This document shows, piece after piece, positions 34,441 to 44,642 of a DNA stretch of 64,000 nt. The stretch lies in NCBI RefSeq assembly GCF_002078505.1, contig NZ_LUAV01000012.1, positions 307,076 to 371,075 on the forward strand, given 5' to 3'. The DNA comes from Ensifer aridi. Its GTDB lineage: Bacteria > Pseudomonadota > Alphaproteobacteria > Rhizobiales > Rhizobiaceae. The notes under the pieces were generated by a model. The model did no database searches and had not been told where the DNA came from. It saw only the letters and a list, made by a program, of their open reading frames with translations. Numbering within the stretch: position 1 is the first letter of the stretch; each line of letters opens with the position of its first letter. The translations under genes and the position numbers were made by a program.

Positions 34441-35769
34441 ATGTCGAACCGCCTGAACACCACGCCGAACGATCTGCGCGCCTTCTGGATGCCGTTCACG
34501 GCCAACCGCCAATTCAAGAAGGAACCGCGCCTCTTCGTCGGCGCCAAGGACATGTACTACACGACGCATGACGGCAGGACGGTGCTCGATGGAACGGCCG
34601 GCCTCTGGTGCGTCAATGCCGGCCATTGTCGGCCGAAGATTACCGAGGCGATCCGCGAACAGGCGGGAGAACTCGACTATGCGCCAGCGTTCCAGCTCGG
34701 TCACCCGAAGGCATTCGAGCTCGCCAATCGGCTCGTCGACATCGCGCCCGAAGGCCTGAACCACGTTCTCTACACCAATTCCGGCTCGGAATCGGTCGAT
34801 ACGGCCCTCAAGGTGGCACTTGCCTATCACCGCGCCAAGGGCAACGGCTCGCGCTTTCGCCTCATCGGCCGCGAGCGCGGCTATCACGGCGTCAACTTCG
34901 GCGGCATCTCGGTCGGCGGCATCGTTGCCAACCGCAAGATGTTCGGCACGCTTCTGACCGGCGTCGACCACCTGCCGCACACGCATCTGCCGGGCAAGAA
35001 CGCGTTTACCCGCGGCGAACCGGAGCACGGCGCCGACCTCGCCGACGAATTGGAACGGATTGTCACACTGCACGACGCCTCGACCGTCGCGGCTGTCATC
35101 GTCGAACCGGTGGCGGGCTCGACCGGCGTGCTCATCCCGCCGAAGGGCTATCTTCAGAGGCTGCGTGACATCTGCACCAAGCACGGCATCCTGTTGATCT
35201 TCGACGAGGTTATCACCGGTTATGGCCGCCTTGGCACGCCCTTTGCCGCCCAATATTTCGACGTGAAACCGGACATCATCACCACCGCCAAGGGGCTCAC
35301 CAACGGAGTGATCCCGATGGGCGCGGTCTTCGTCACTTCCGAAATCCACGATGCCTTCATGACCGGACCGGAGCACCTGATCGAGTTCTTTCACGGTTAC
35401 ACCTATTCCGGCAACCCGATCGCATCCGCAGCGGCGCTCGGAACGCTCGACACCTACAAGGAAGAAGGGCTTTTGACCCGCGCCGCCGATCTCGCCTCCT
35501 ACTGGGAAGAGGCGCTGCATTCGCTCAAGGACTGCCCGCATGTGATCGACGTCCGCAATATCGGCCTGATCGGCGCGATCGAGCTCCAGCCGATCGCCGG
35601 CGAGCCGACGAAGCGCGCCTTCTCCGCCTTCCTGAAAGCCTACGAGAAGGGCCTGTTGATCCGGACGACGGGCGACATCATCGCGCTGTCGCCGCCGCTG
35701 ATCATCGAAAAGCACCAGATCGACGAGCTCTTCGACAAGCTGCGCGACGTTCTGAAGAACAACATCTGA
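34441..35769 (+). CDS. Omega-amino acid--pyruvate aminotransferase (class III)
   Basis: 442 residues. The PLP lysine is in TTAKGLTNG; other class III marks are NSGSESVDTALKVAL (phosphate binding), GYHGVN and FDEVITGYGRLG. The N-terminal FWMPFTANRQFKKEPR is typical of beta-alanine/omega-amino acid:pyruvate transaminases. It would move an amino group from beta-alanine, GABA or a similar amine to pyruvate. GGAGAACCGAC is the ribosome site. It is a single gene, with a repeat behind it. Confidence 0.92.
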   Translation: MSNRLNTTPNDLRAFWMPFTANRQFKKEPRLFVGAKDMYYTTHDGRTVLDGTAGLWCVNAGHCRPKITEAIREQAGELDYAPAFQLGHPKAFELANRLVDIAPEGLNHVLYTNSGSESVDTALKVALAYHRAKGNGSRFRLIGRERGYHGVNFGGISVGGIVANRKMFGTLLTGVDHLPHTHLPGKNAFTRGEPEHGADLADELERIVTLHDASTVAAVIVEPVAGSTGVLIPPKGYLQRLRDICTKHGILLIFDEVITGYGRLGTPFAAQYFDVKPDIITTAKGLTNGVIPMGAVFVTSEIHDAFMTGPEHLIEFFHGYTYSGNPIASAAALGTLDTYKEEGLLTRAADLASYWEEALHSLKDCPHVIDVRNIGLIGAIELQPIAGEPTKRAFSAFLKAYEKGLLIRTTGDIIALSPPLIIEKHQIDELFDKLRDVLKNNI

Positions 35770-35773
35770 GATT

Positions 35774-35877
35774 ACAGCGCCGCGCGTCTCATCAGACGCG
35801 CAAAGGTCGCTGTAACACTTTGAAGTGCTGCACGTTTTTATCCTTAAATCGGATACGATTTAAGGAAACATGCAGTA
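35774..35877 (+). repeat. Two-hairpin intergenic repeat, copy 2 (reference copy)
   Basis: 104 bases: stem 1 is acagcg...cgctgt enclosing gcgcgtct/agacgcgc; then cactttgaagtg; stem 2 is a long palindrome around ccttaaatcg-gata-cgatttaagg extended by gca(c/t)gttt and aaacatgc. It begins 4 bases after the aminotransferase stop. Copies lie at 17668 (reverse), 30206 (divergent), 58567 and 63937 (reverse). Confidence 0.8.
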
Positions 35878-35892
35878 GCCGCTCAAATCTCC

Positions 35893-35925
35893 CGGCCCTT
35901 CCCCCGCATGCGGGGAGAGGGTTAT
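35893..35925. repeat. RIME arm fused behind the two-hairpin repeat
   Basis: ggcccttcccccgcatgcgg and following ggagagggtta, the RIME module. As at 58671, it directly follows a two-hairpin repeat, so the two families are joined in a fixed order at two sites. Confidence 0.55.
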
Positions 35926-35961
35926 TGTCATGAACAAACGTCGAAGAGCGGGGTGCAGGGG

Positions 35962-37659
35962 ATGTCTGAAGCGCTGGAACAGTTCATCGATCAGGGCGTT
36001 GGCCGCGAGCCGGCGGACATCGTGCTCAAGGGCGGGCAGTTCTTCGATCTCGTCACCGGCGAACTCGTCGCTTCCGACATCGCAATCTCCGGCGACCGGA
36101 TCGTCGGCACCTGCGGCGATTATCAGGGACGCGAGGAGATCGACATCTCCGACCTGACCGTCGTTCCCGGCTTCATCGACACGCACCTGCACATCGAATC
36201 CTCGCTCGTCACTCCCCACGAGTTCGACCGCTGCGTCCTGCCGCTCGGGATCACCACCGCCATCTGCGATCCTCATGAGATCGCCAATGTGCTCGGCACC
36301 GAAGGCATCCAGTTCTTCCTGGATTCGGCGATGGAAACGATCATGGACATCCGTGTCCAGCTTTCCTCCTGCGTGCCGGCGACGCATCTCGAGACATCCG
36401 GCGCCGACCTGCCGGTCGAGCGGCTCGTGCCCTTCCGCCACCACCCGAAAGTGATCGGCTTGGCCGAGTTCATGAATTTCCCCGGCGTCGTCCACAAGGA
36501 TCCGGTGTGCCTGGCGAAGCTCGATGCCTTCCAGGGCGGCCATATTGACGGCCATGCGCCGCTCCTGCGCGGCAAGGAACTGAACGGCTACCTCGCGACC
36601 GGCATCCGCACCGACCACGAATGCACGAGCGCGGAGGAGGCGCTCGAAAAGATCCGCAAGGGCATGCACATCCTCGTGCGCGAAGGCTCCGTCTCGAAGG
36701 ACTTGCATGCGCTGATGCCGATCATCACCGAGCGGCTGTCGCCTTATCTCGCGCTCTGCACCGACGACCGAAATCCGCTCGACATCGCCGAACAGGGTCA
36801 TCTCGATCACATGATCCGCACGGCGATCGCCGCCGGCGTCGAGCCGCTCGCCATCTATCGCGCCGCCTCGATCTCCGCCGCGCGCGCCTTCGGTCTGCGC
36901 GACCGCGGCCTCATCGCGCCCGGCTGGCGCGCCGACCTCGTCGTCGTCGACAACCTGGAGAATTGCAAGGCTGAGATCGTCTTTTCCGCCGGAAGGCGGG
37001 TCAGGGACGCTCTCTTCGCCGGGCGAAACCCGGTCGAGCCGGTGGGGCTCGACAGCGTCAAGGCGCGCGAGGTGAAGGCCGCCGACTTCGCTGTCCCCTA
37101 CAGTGAGGGCGAGACCTCGGTGATCGGCGTGCTGCCCGGCAAGATCATCACCGAGCACCGTCGCTACCGCCTGCCCGCAGAGGGCAACCAGACCGGCGTC
37201 GATCTCGCCCGTGACGTCATCAAGGTCGCCGTAATCGAGCGCCACGGCGTCAATGGCAATCACGCGAACGGCTTCGTCCAGGGCTTCGGCCTGAAGAAGG
37301 GCGCGATCGCCTCCACCGTTGGCCATGACAGCCATAACGTCTGCGTTGTCGGGGTCAGCGACGAAGATATGGCGCTCGCCGCCAATCGGCTCGGCGAGAT
37401 CAAGGGCGGCTTCGTCGTCGTCGAGGACGGCAAGATAACGGGGGAGATCGCGCTGCCCGTCGCCGGGCTGATGAGCCTCGAACCCTACGAACGGGTGCGC
37501 GACACCCTGCATCACCTGCGCCAGGCCGCCTTCGCGCTAGGCGCAACCCTTGAGGAGCCCTTCCTTCAGCTCGCCTTCCTGCCCCTGCCGGTCATTCCGC
37601 ACCTGAAGATTTCCGATCGTGGGCTCGTGGATGTAGATAAATTCGCCTTAATCGGGTGA
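35962..37659 (+). CDS. ade: Adenine deaminase
   Basis: 565 residues from ATG 35962 (GCAGGGG upstream). Amidohydrolase fold with metal ligands in [21 protein letters not shown] and the C-terminal adenine deaminase domain ([30 protein letters not shown]). It deaminates adenine to hypoxanthine, with Fe/Mn at the active site in characterised relatives. It feeds the xanthine dehydrogenase encoded 18 kb away. It is read alone. Confidence 0.95.
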   Translation: MSEALEQFIDQGVGREPADIVLKGGQFFDLVTGELVASDIAISGDRIVGTCGDYQGREEIDISDLTVVPGFIDTHLHIESSLVTPHEFDRCVLPLGITTAICDPHEIANVLGTEGIQFFLDSAMETIMDIRVQLSSCVPATHLETSGADLPVERLVPFRHHPKVIGLAEFMNFPGVVHKDPVCLAKLDAFQGGHIDGHAPLLRGKELNGYLATGIRTDHECTSAEEALEKIRKGMHILVREGSVSKDLHALMPIITERLSPYLALCTDDRNPLDIAEQGHLDHMIRTAIAAGVEPLAIYRAASISAARAFGLRDRGLIAPGWRADLVVVDNLENCKAEIVFSAGRRVRDALFAGRNPVEPVGLDSVKAREVKAADFAVPYSEGETSVIGVLPGKIITEHRRYRLPAEGNQTGVDLARDVIKVAVIERHGVNGNHANGFVQGFGLKKGAIASTVGHDSHNVCVVGVSDEDMALAANRLGEIKGGFVVVEDGKITGEIALPVAGLMSLEPYERVRDTLHHLRQAAFALGATLEEPFLQLAFLPLPVIPHLKISDRGLVDVDKFALIG

Positions 37660-37720
37660 GGCTGCCCTCTCGATCAACCCGTCCGGGCCGTCCGGCAGTC
37701 ATGCCCAGAAAGCCTCTCCC

Positions 37721-39367
37721 TCACCGCAGCCTTCCGCAGAAGACGTCGAGCTCACCAAGCGTGATCGTGTTGTCCGCAAAGAGGGGGGCAAAGCCGGGCA
37801 TCGGCAGCGGCTGGGTCACCCGCATGCCGACCGGAAGTTGAACCGTCTGCGCTTCCCGCGTCAGGTTGAAGACGAACAGCAGCCGCTCACCGCCACCTTC
37901 TCTGGTGAAAGCCAGGACATCCTGGTTGAAGGCAAGGAAGGCCATATCCCCGTCGATCAGCGGCGCGTGCAGGCAACGAAAGGCGAGCGTGCGACGATAG
38001 TGCTCCAGCACCGATTCCGAAACGCCCTCCTGCGCGTTGACCGCCAGCATTCGCTGTTCATCGCGCACCGGCAGCCAGGGGATGCCGGTGGAGAAGCCGG
38101 CATTCGTCAGTTCCTTCTCCCACACCATCGGTGTGCGGCATCCGTCGCGACCGGCGAAGGCGGGCCAGAAGCGGATGCCATAGGGATCCCGCAGTTCATC
38201 GAAGGCAAGCTCCGCTTCCGGTAGCCCCAACTCCTCGCCCTGATAGATGCAGATCGAGCCGCGGAGCGTGGCCAGCAACGAGATCGCAAGCTTCGCCACC
38301 CGTTCCCGCTCCGACTCGCGAAGCGCAAAACGGCTGACATGGCGCATCACGTCGTGATTGGAAAAGGCCCAGCAGATCCAGCCGTCCTTGACGGCTACTA
38401 CCGAATTTTCGACGCAACGGCGAATGTGACGCGCCGTGAATTCCGGCCCGAGAAGGTCGAAGGTGTAGCACATATTGAGCTTGTCACCGCCGCTCGTATA
38501 GGCGGCGACGGTCTGCAGCGAGCGGGCGCCATCGCCGACCTCGCCCACTGTCGCGCGGCCGCCATACTCATCGAGCAGCGCCCGCAACCGGCGCAGGAAG
38601 TCGATATTTTCCGGCTGAGTCTTGTCGTAAAGGTGGTCCTGCATCCCGTAGGGATTGACCTCGGGCGCATCCCGGCTCGTCGCGTCGGGATCCGGTACGA
38701 GCGGCGGATTGTCCCTGAGAAGCCGGTCATGGAAATAGAAATTCGCCGTATCGAGCCGGAAACCGTCGACGCCGCGGTCGAGCCAGAAGCGGACCGTCGA
38801 GAGAACCGCTTCCTGAACCTCGGGATTGTGGAAATTGAGGTCGGGCTGCGACGACAGGAAATTGTGCAGGTAATATTGCCTGCGAACGCCGTCCCATTCC
38901 CAGGCCGGGCCGCCGAAGATCGAGAGCCAGTTGTTCGGCGCCGTCCCGTCCGGTTTCGGGTCGGCCCAGACGTACCAATCCGCCTTGGCATTGGTCCCGC
39001 TCGAGCGGCTCTCCCCGAACCACGGGTGACGGTCGGAGGTGTGCGAGATCACCTGGTCGATGATCACCTTCAGCCCAAGCCGGTGCGCCTCCGCAAGCAT
39101 GTCGTCGAAATCGGCGAGCGTGCCGAACATCGGATCGACGTCGCAATAATCCGAGACGTCATAGCCCATGTCCGCCTGCGGCGACGTGAAGAAAGGCGAC
39201 AGCCAGATGGCGTCGACGCCGAGCGAAGCGATATGGGGAAGGCGCCGGGTTATTCCGCGCAGGTCGCCGATACCGTCCCCATCCGTGTCCTGAAAGGAGC
39301 GCGGATAGACCTGATAGATCACCGCGCCGCGCCACCAATCGTCGCCCGCCCTCGCTGTAATCGCCAT
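37721..39367 (-). CDS. Alpha-glucosidase, glycoside hydrolase family 13
   Basis: 548 residues from ATG 39367 (GAGGGATGAC upstream; an ATG six bases earlier is too close to the ribosome site). GH13 regions I-IV are present: DQVISHTSD, GFRLDTANF (nucleophile Asp), VGEVGD (acid Glu) and FSNHDVMRH. GVDAIWLSPFF and KNEWF-like regions fit oligo-1,6-glucosidase or AglA-type alpha-glucosidase. It is cytoplasmic (no signal). It is divergent from a sugar kinase; the usual aglEFG transport genes are not beside it. Confidence 0.93.
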   Translation of the reverse strand: MAITARAGDDWWRGAVIYQVYPRSFQDTDGDGIGDLRGITRRLPHIASLGVDAIWLSPFFTSPQADMGYDVSDYCDVDPMFGTLADFDDMLAEAHRLGLKVIIDQVISHTSDRHPWFGESRSSGTNAKADWYVWADPKPDGTAPNNWLSIFGGPAWEWDGVRRQYYLHNFLSSQPDLNFHNPEVQEAVLSTVRFWLDRGVDGFRLDTANFYFHDRLLRDNPPLVPDPDATSRDAPEVNPYGMQDHLYDKTQPENIDFLRRLRALLDEYGGRATVGEVGDGARSLQTVAAYTSGGDKLNMCYTFDLLGPEFTARHIRRCVENSVVAVKDGWICWAFSNHDVMRHVSRFALRESERERVAKLAISLLATLRGSICIYQGEELGLPEAELAFDELRDPYGIRFWPAFAGRDGCRTPMVWEKELTNAGFSTGIPWLPVRDEQRMLAVNAQEGVSESVLEHYRRTLAFRCLHAPLIDGDMAFLAFNQDVLAFTREGGGERLLFVFNLTREAQTVQLPVGMRVTQPLPMPGFAPLFADNTITLGELDVFCGRLR

Positions 39368-39509
39368 CGTCATCCCTCGGTTCGGCAATTCCAAAACAGA
39401 TTTATCTTCCAGCATCGCCTGCGTAAACGCCACTTGCAACATTCGCTTGCCGGAACGACGGCGCAACGCTAGGGCATTGTGCATGGCGCGACGGAAGAGG
39501 AGGAGCGAA

Positions 39510-40436
39510 ATGGCAGGCAGCATGCTTTCGATCGGCGAATGCATGGTCGAACTGATGCAGGCGGAGGCCGGATTGCTGCGCAAGGGCTATGCGGGCGACA
39601 CGTTCAACACCGCCTATTACGCCCGCCTGTTTCTGCCAAGCGATTGGACGGTAGAATATCTGACCGCGGTCGGCACCGATCTGGTGTCGAGCGAAATGCT
39701 CGCTTTCATCGAGAGCACCGGCGTCGGCACGACACACATCCCGAGGATCGAAGGTCGGATGCCGGGCCTCTACATGATCCATCTCAAGGATGGCGAACGC
39801 AGCTTCTCCTATTGGCGTTCGACCTCCGCCGCCAAGCTGCTCGCGGATGATCCGGACCGGTTGAGAGCGGTGATCGAGGCCGCCGACGTCGTCTTCTTCT
39901 CCGGCATCACCCTGGCGATCCTTTCGCCCAACGCCGTCGAGACGCTGCTGTCGGAGCTGCGGCGGACAAAGGCAGGCGGCAAGCGGATCGTCTTCGATCC
40001 GAACATTCGGCCGCGCCTCTGGGACGATGCGGCCAGGATGCGCGCCACGATCGAGGCCGGCGCCAGGGCAGCGACGATGGTCCTGCCGAGCTATGACGAC
40101 GAGGCGTCACATTTCGGCGACGCCTCGATCGACGCCACGATCGAGCGCTACCGTGCGCTCGGCGCCGAGAACGTCGCGGTCAAGGCTGGCGCCAATGGCG
40201 TCACGCTGCAATTTGGCAGAGATGAGCGCCGGCATATCCCGGCCGCACCCGTTTCCCGCGTCGTCGACACCACCAGCGCCGGCGACAGTTTCAACGGTTC
40301 GTTCCTCGCCCGCTTGGCGGCCGGCGACAGTCCGGCCGATGCGGCAGCCTTCGCCGCACGCGTGGCTGCCGCCGTCATCGGCCATCATGGGGCGCTGGTG
40401 GCGCGGGAGAAGCTGATGGTGGACCAGATCGATTAA
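39510..40436 (+). CDS. PfkB family sugar kinase, probable 2-dehydro-3-deoxygluconokinase
   Basis: 308 residues from ATG 39510 (AGGAGGAGCGAA upstream). PfkB motif 2 is VVDTTSAGDSFNGSFLA with the catalytic Asp. GECMVEL and YAGDTFNTAYYARLFLP are close to KdgK, which phosphorylates KDG in hexuronate catabolism. Without pathway neighbours the sugar remains probable only. It is divergent from the alpha-glucosidase with a 142-base shared promoter region. Confidence 0.85.
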   Translation: MAGSMLSIGECMVELMQAEAGLLRKGYAGDTFNTAYYARLFLPSDWTVEYLTAVGTDLVSSEMLAFIESTGVGTTHIPRIEGRMPGLYMIHLKDGERSFSYWRSTSAAKLLADDPDRLRAVIEAADVVFFSGITLAILSPNAVETLLSELRRTKAGGKRIVFDPNIRPRLWDDAARMRATIEAGARAATMVLPSYDDEASHFGDASIDATIERYRALGAENVAVKAGANGVTLQFGRDERRHIPAAPVSRVVDTTSAGDSFNGSFLARLAAGDSPADAAAFAARVAAAVIGHHGALVAREKLMVDQID

Positions 40437-40510
40437 GGGCTACGTCGGTTTTCCCTTACCCTAAGCTTTCTCGCCGCAGGCGGGGCGAAGGTGGCCGGCA
40501 GGCCGATGAC
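40437..40510. repeat. RIME fragment
   Basis: tctcgccgcaggcggggcga followed by ggtggccggcaggccgatga, a partial RIME module between the convergent kinase and der genes. Confidence 0.5.
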
Positions 40511-40523
40511 GGGCGAACTTCCC

Positions 40524-41954
40524 TCAACGCTTCTTGCGCGCCTTCGATTCGTAAGGATTCTCCGACGCCCGGAGATGGATGCGGATCGGCACGCCCGGCA
40601 GGTCGAAATCGGTGCGCAGGCCGTTGGTGAGGTAACGGATATATGATTCCGGTACCGCTTCGGGCCGCGTGCAGGAGATCATGAACCCGGGCGGGCGAGC
40701 CTTCACCTGCGTCATGTATTTGAGCTTGAGGCGGCGACCGGAGACAGCCGGCGGCGGGTGCTGCACCTGCTGCGATTCCAGCCAGCGATTGAGGCGCGCC
40801 GTCGAGATGCGGCGGTTCCAGACCTTATCGGTGTCGATGATCGCTTGCATCAGCCGGTCGAGGCCGTAGCCGGTGTGACCGGATATCGGCACCGCCTTGA
40901 TGCCGCGCGCCTGCGGCAGCAGCCGTTCGGTCTTTTCGCGCAGATCCGCAAGCACCGCCTGCCAGTTTTCGACGAGATCCCATTTGTTGAAGGCGAGCAC
41001 GGCCGCGCGTCCTTCGCGCAGGACCAGGTCGACGATCTGCAGGTCCTGCTTCTCGAAGGGAATGGTGGCGTCGAAGACGATCACGACGGTCTCGGCGAAG
41101 CGGATGGCGCGTAGTGCATCGGCGACGGAAAGCTTCTCCAGCTTCTCCTGCACCTTCGCCTTGCGGCGCATGCCGGCCGTGTCGAACATCTTGATCGTGC
41201 GCCCGCGCCACTGCCATTCGACGGAGATGGAATCGCGGGTGATGCCAGCCTCCGGCCCGGTCAGAAGCCGGTCCTCGCCGAGGAAGCGGTTGATCAGCGT
41301 CGACTTGCCGGCGTTCGGCCGCCCGACGATCGCGACGCGCAGGGGTTTCGTTTCATCGTAGGCCGGCTCCTCTTCGTCCTCCGCCCCGACACCGCCGCTC
41401 TCCGGACGAATATCGACATCCGTTTCGGCCACATCCTCGGCCGGCGGAAACGCCCTCTCCTCCCCGAGCGCGGCGATGATCGCGTCGCGCAGGTCGAGCA
41501 TGCCCTGACCATGCTCCGCCGAGACCGGGCAAGGCTCGCCGAGGCCGAGTGTGAAGGCGTCGTAGAAGCCGCCCTCGGAGCCGCGCGCCTCGGCCTTGTT
41601 GGCGACCACCACGACCGGCTTGCCCCGCCGACGTAGCATCTCGGCCAGCGTCTCGTCGGCCGGCGTCAGACCAGCCTTCGCGTCGATCACGAAAAGCGAA
41701 AGATCGGCCTCGTCGATCGCCGCCTCGGTCTGCGCCCACATCCTGCCCTGCAGACTATCGGGCGCCGACTGTTCGAGACCGGCTGTGTCTATAATGCGGA
41801 ACTTGAGGTCGACGAGCTTGGCGTCGCCCGGACGCCGATCACGGGTGACGCCCGGCGTGTCATCGACGAGCGCCAGCTTCTTGCCAACCAGACGGTTGAA
41901 CAAGGTGGACTTGCCGACATTTGGGCGACCCACGATGGCGACGGTGAAGCTCAT
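40524..41954 (-). CDS. der: Ribosome-associated GTPase Der (EngA)
   Basis: 476 residues with two tandem GTPase domains (GRPNVGKST at 8-16 and GRPNAGKST at about 211-219; switch [10 protein letters not shown] and [14 protein letters not shown] and NKWD guanine motifs) and a C-terminal KH-like domain ending SKARKKR. It is essential for 50S subunit assembly. The linker between domains is acidic ([12 protein letters not shown]). It lies downstream of a TPR-membrane gene, with a repeat between, as is common for der with the yfgM-type gene. Confidence 0.97.
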   Translation of the reverse strand: MSFTVAIVGRPNVGKSTLFNRLVGKKLALVDDTPGVTRDRRPGDAKLVDLKFRIIDTAGLEQSAPDSLQGRMWAQTEAAIDEADLSLFVIDAKAGLTPADETLAEMLRRRGKPVVVVANKAEARGSEGGFYDAFTLGLGEPCPVSAEHGQGMLDLRDAIIAALGEERAFPPAEDVAETDVDIRPESGGVGAEDEEEPAYDETKPLRVAIVGRPNAGKSTLINRFLGEDRLLTGPEAGITRDSISVEWQWRGRTIKMFDTAGMRRKAKVQEKLEKLSVADALRAIRFAETVVIVFDATIPFEKQDLQIVDLVLREGRAAVLAFNKWDLVENWQAVLADLREKTERLLPQARGIKAVPISGHTGYGLDRLMQAIIDTDKVWNRRISTARLNRWLESQQVQHPPPAVSGRRLKLKYMTQVKARPPGFMISCTRPEAVPESYIRYLTNGLRTDFDLPGVPIRIHLRASENPYESKARKKR

Positions 41955-41975
41955 CTCGAAATCCGTTCTTGCGCT

Positions 41976-42085
41976 GGAGCGGGAAGAAGAAAAGTGTGAA
42001 GCGGTCTTCCGCCCGCATCCCGCTCCGGCTCTTTAGAGTCGATCATGATGATTTCAGGTTCATGCGACCCGAAATCATCGTGACT
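41976..42085. repeat. Tandem palindromes between der and the TPR gene
   Basis: ggagcggga (41976-41984) pairs with tcccgctcc (42018-42026). A second near-palindrome gatgatttcaggt...acccgaaatcatc follows at about 42046-42079. This two-part module is common between Rhizobiales genes. It ends at the stop of the TPR gene and could process or shield the co-transcript. Confidence 0.6.
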
Positions 42086-42753
42086 TAGGCTTTGCCGCTC
42101 GCGGCAATCACGTCAAGCAGCATCTGCGCCCGGCTCATGATGCCGCGCGGGCTCTCGGCGTCTTCGGTGATCTGCTGAAACCAGCCTTTCGCCTTCACGT
42201 AATCGCCCGCCTTGTAGGCCGCAAGACCGAGTGCTTCGCGAGCCGAATGGCGCATGGCGTTCTGCGGAACGGCCAATTGCTCGACCTCGGCAGAGACCTG
42301 GTCGTACGTCCCCGCATCGATGAGCAGGTAGGCTGCGCGGAGCCGCGCCGCGTCGCGCAGCGCCGCCGGAATGCGTGTATCCTTGCCGATCTCCGAAAAC
42401 GCCGTAATCGCCGCCTCGGTTTCACCCTTTTGCGCTTGAAGCGTAGCCGTACGCAGCCGCGCGAGAACCGGATAGGAGCCGTAGCCTTCCTTCTCCAGTT
42501 GCGTCAGCGCCGTGAGTGCCTCGTCTGTCTTGTTTGCCTTTGCGAGGTCGAGCGCCGCGAGGAATGCATCGCCCGACTGCGAGGAGGATGTCTCCTGCCA
42601 ATAATCGTAGCCGACCTTGCCGACAGTGCCGAGCACGATCAGGACGGCAAGCCCGATGATGAGACCGCCGAAGCGCGTCCAGATGGCTTTCATCTGGTCG
42701 GAGCGGAGTTCTTCATTGACCTCGCGGATAAAGCTGTCGTCCTGGTTTACCAT
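42085..42753 (-). CDS. Tetratricopeptide membrane protein (YfgM/TPR_21-like)
   Basis: 222 residues from ATG 42753 (MVNQDDSFIREVNEELRSDQ; nine residues longer from 42780). A cytoplasmic N-terminus with the RSDQMKAIW motif is followed by one membrane segment at about 27-47 (GLIIGLAVLIVLGTVGKVGY), then TPR helices in the periplasm (LAALDLAKANKTDEALTAL, ALGLAAYKAGDYVKAKGWF). This matches YfgM-type partners of the Sec translocon. It is upstream of der on the same strand. Confidence 0.85.
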   Translation of the reverse strand: MVNQDDSFIREVNEELRSDQMKAIWTRFGGLIIGLAVLIVLGTVGKVGYDYWQETSSSQSGDAFLAALDLAKANKTDEALTALTQLEKEGYGSYPVLARLRTATLQAQKGETEAAITAFSEIGKDTRIPAALRDAARLRAAYLLIDAGTYDQVSAEVEQLAVPQNAMRHSAREALGLAAYKAGDYVKAKGWFQQITEDAESPRGIMSRAQMLLDVIAASGKA

Positions 42754-42838
42754 GTCCTGTCCCGGCTGCCCGGCCTTCATGCAAATTGTTGGCGCCTTCT
42801 ACCCGATTTTGCGCCGCTTGTAAGGGGGCCGACGTCAT

Positions 42839-43426
42839 TTACCCCATAACGATGGGAGGGACGCCGATCAGCCAGTCGTGCAGTTTCCAGATGAAGAGCA
42901 CATAGGCAGCGAGGCCGATGAGAATCGCCAACACGTCGTTGCGCGCCGACTTGAACACCGGCAGCACGGTTTCGCCCGCGCGCTCGCGTCGTTTCAACGA
43001 GATGCGCAGGATCACCGCCCAGGCGAGAAAGGAACCGAAGAGCAGCACCGAAGACGCCTCGCCATTCGCGAGCAGGTGCGCCAGTGCCCAGATCTTGATG
43101 GAGAGTATCTGCGGATGCTTGACCGCGACGGCGATGCGCCCCGCCGGCAGGGAGCCTGCGGCGAGGAAGACAAAGGCAAACAGCATCAGCAGAAGGGCGA
43201 CGTGGCGCAGGAACACGGGCGGATCGTAGAGTATGCCCGTTTCGCCGCGCGCCTGCCCGAATCCGTAGATGATCAGACAGAGGCCGACGAAGCTGACGAG
43301 CGTATAGAGCCCCGTCCATGTGCCCTTGCCGCGACTCTCGATGATGCCAGCGCGAAAACCGGGTGCGACCACCCGGACGAGGTGCATGCCGAGGAAGATT
43401 ACGATACCCAAAAGCAGAAGCGCCAT
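42839..43426 (-). CDS. NnrU family membrane protein
   Basis: 195 residues from ATG 43426 (MALLLLGIVIFLGMHLVRVV). About five or six membrane segments. HLVRVVAPGF, GLCLIIYGF and a C-terminal VSIFLKR-like helix match NnrU, first described in denitrification regulons and related to zeta-carotene isomerase (Z-ISO), which binds haem b. No nitrate or nitric-oxide genes adjoin, so the role here is open. Confidence 0.85.
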   Translation of the reverse strand: MALLLLGIVIFLGMHLVRVVAPGFRAGIIESRGKGTWTGLYTLVSFVGLCLIIYGFGQARGETGILYDPPVFLRHVALLLMLFAFVFLAAGSLPAGRIAVAVKHPQILSIKIWALAHLLANGEASSVLLFGSFLAWAVILRISLKRRERAGETVLPVFKSARNDVLAILIGLAAYVLFIWKLHDWLIGVPPIVMG

Positions 43427-43628
43427 ATCACACCCGATCTCGAAACGTTGCCCGTCTAAAGCGAGCGCAAGAGCTGCTCGCTCGTCTCGCTTTAGTAGTT
43501 TGTTCACCGTCGAATAGCTTTATCCCCCGCGAATTTCCAGCGAGATCAAAGGATTGCCGCATTGTTGAAGAAGGGACGGCACGAAGCAAGTCGTCGCAGT
43601 TGCCGATTCTCCCCAAGAAGCCTCCCGA

Positions 43629-44630
43629 ATGTCCCACAAGATCGTCGCGCTCTCTTTCTGTCTTTTTCCCGCTCTTGCCATGGCCGACCCGCCGCGCGCA
43701 CCGTATGCCGCGAAGAGCAAGCAGCTTGTCATCGTCTCTTTCGACGGCGCACATGACAATGCGTTATGGGAAAAGAGCCTTGCCATGGCGAAGCGCACGG
43801 GCGCGCATTTCACCTATTTCCTCTCCTGTACCTTCTTGATGACGAAGGCGGACGGCAAACAGAGCTACAAGGCGCCGGGCCAGAAGCCGGGCCGTTCGAA
43901 TGTCGGTTTCGCGCAGAGCCGCGAAGAGATCGCGATCCGCGCCGGGCATATCTGGCAGGCGCATCTCGAAGGCCACGATATCGGCAGCCACGCCTGCGGC
44001 CACTTCGACGGCAAAGGCTGGAGCAAGGCCGATTGGGAAAGCGAATTCGCTGCCTTTCGCACGGCACTCCTGGAGGCCTGGAAGAAGGCCGGTAAGCCGG
44101 AGGCCGAACCGGCAGGCTGGGCGGACTTCGCGCACAAGGGCATCAAGGGCTTCCGCGCGCCCTATCTTTCGCTGAGCGAGGGCCTCCTGCCCGCGTTGAA
44201 GGACTTCAGTTTCACCTATGATGCAAGCCTCGTCACCAAAGGCCCCGGCTGGCCCGCAGAAGGCGGCTTGCCGCGCTTCGGCCTGCCCCTGATCGCGGAA
44301 GGTCCATCGCACCGGCCGGTGATCGGCATGGACTACAATCTCTTCATCCGCCATTCGATGGGCGTCGAGAACAGAAAAGACAGCGCCCGCTTCGAGGAAC
44401 GGACGCTTGCGGCCTATCGCGAGGCCTTCCGAAAGGAATATGAGGGCGAACGCATCCCGCTGCAGCTCGGCTTCCATTTCGTCGAGATGAACGGCGGCGC
44501 CTATTGGCGTGCGCTCGATCGCTTCTTGACGGAGGCCTGCAGCAAGCCGGACGTCGCCTGCGTCAGCTATGCGGAGGCCTTGCCGCTGATCGACAGCGCA
44601 AGAAAGAAGGCGGATCGCTCCGCCTTCTGA
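43629..44630 (+). CDS. Polysaccharide deacetylase family protein
   Basis: 333 residues with signal peptide 1-19 (ending AMA-DPPR). NodB-like motifs: SFDGAHDN (Asp), GHDIGSHACGHFDG (two metal His) and GFRAPYLS (Arg). The C-terminal half (RPVIGMDYNLFIRHSMGV, LGFHFVEMNGGAYW) is typical of a periplasmic subgroup. It would remove N- or O-acetyl groups from a glycan; the substrate is unknown. It is convergent with bacA, 12 bases apart. Confidence 0.88.
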   Translation: MSHKIVALSFCLFPALAMADPPRAPYAAKSKQLVIVSFDGAHDNALWEKSLAMAKRTGAHFTYFLSCTFLMTKADGKQSYKAPGQKPGRSNVGFAQSREEIAIRAGHIWQAHLEGHDIGSHACGHFDGKGWSKADWESEFAAFRTALLEAWKKAGKPEAEPAGWADFAHKGIKGFRAPYLSLSEGLLPALKDFSFTYDASLVTKGPGWPAEGGLPRFGLPLIAEGPSHRPVIGMDYNLFIRHSMGVENRKDSARFEERTLAAYREAFRKEYEGERIPLQLGFHFVEMNGGAYWRALDRFLTEACSKPDVACVSYAEALPLIDSARKKADRSAF

Positions 44631-44642
44631 GCGAGGAGAGAA

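Noticed and set aside
42046..42079. Palindrome gatgatttc/gaaatcatc as a regulator operator for der
   Set aside because: It is part of a repeat module common between genes in Rhizobiales and lies at the 3' end of the TPR gene rather than in a recognisable promoter.
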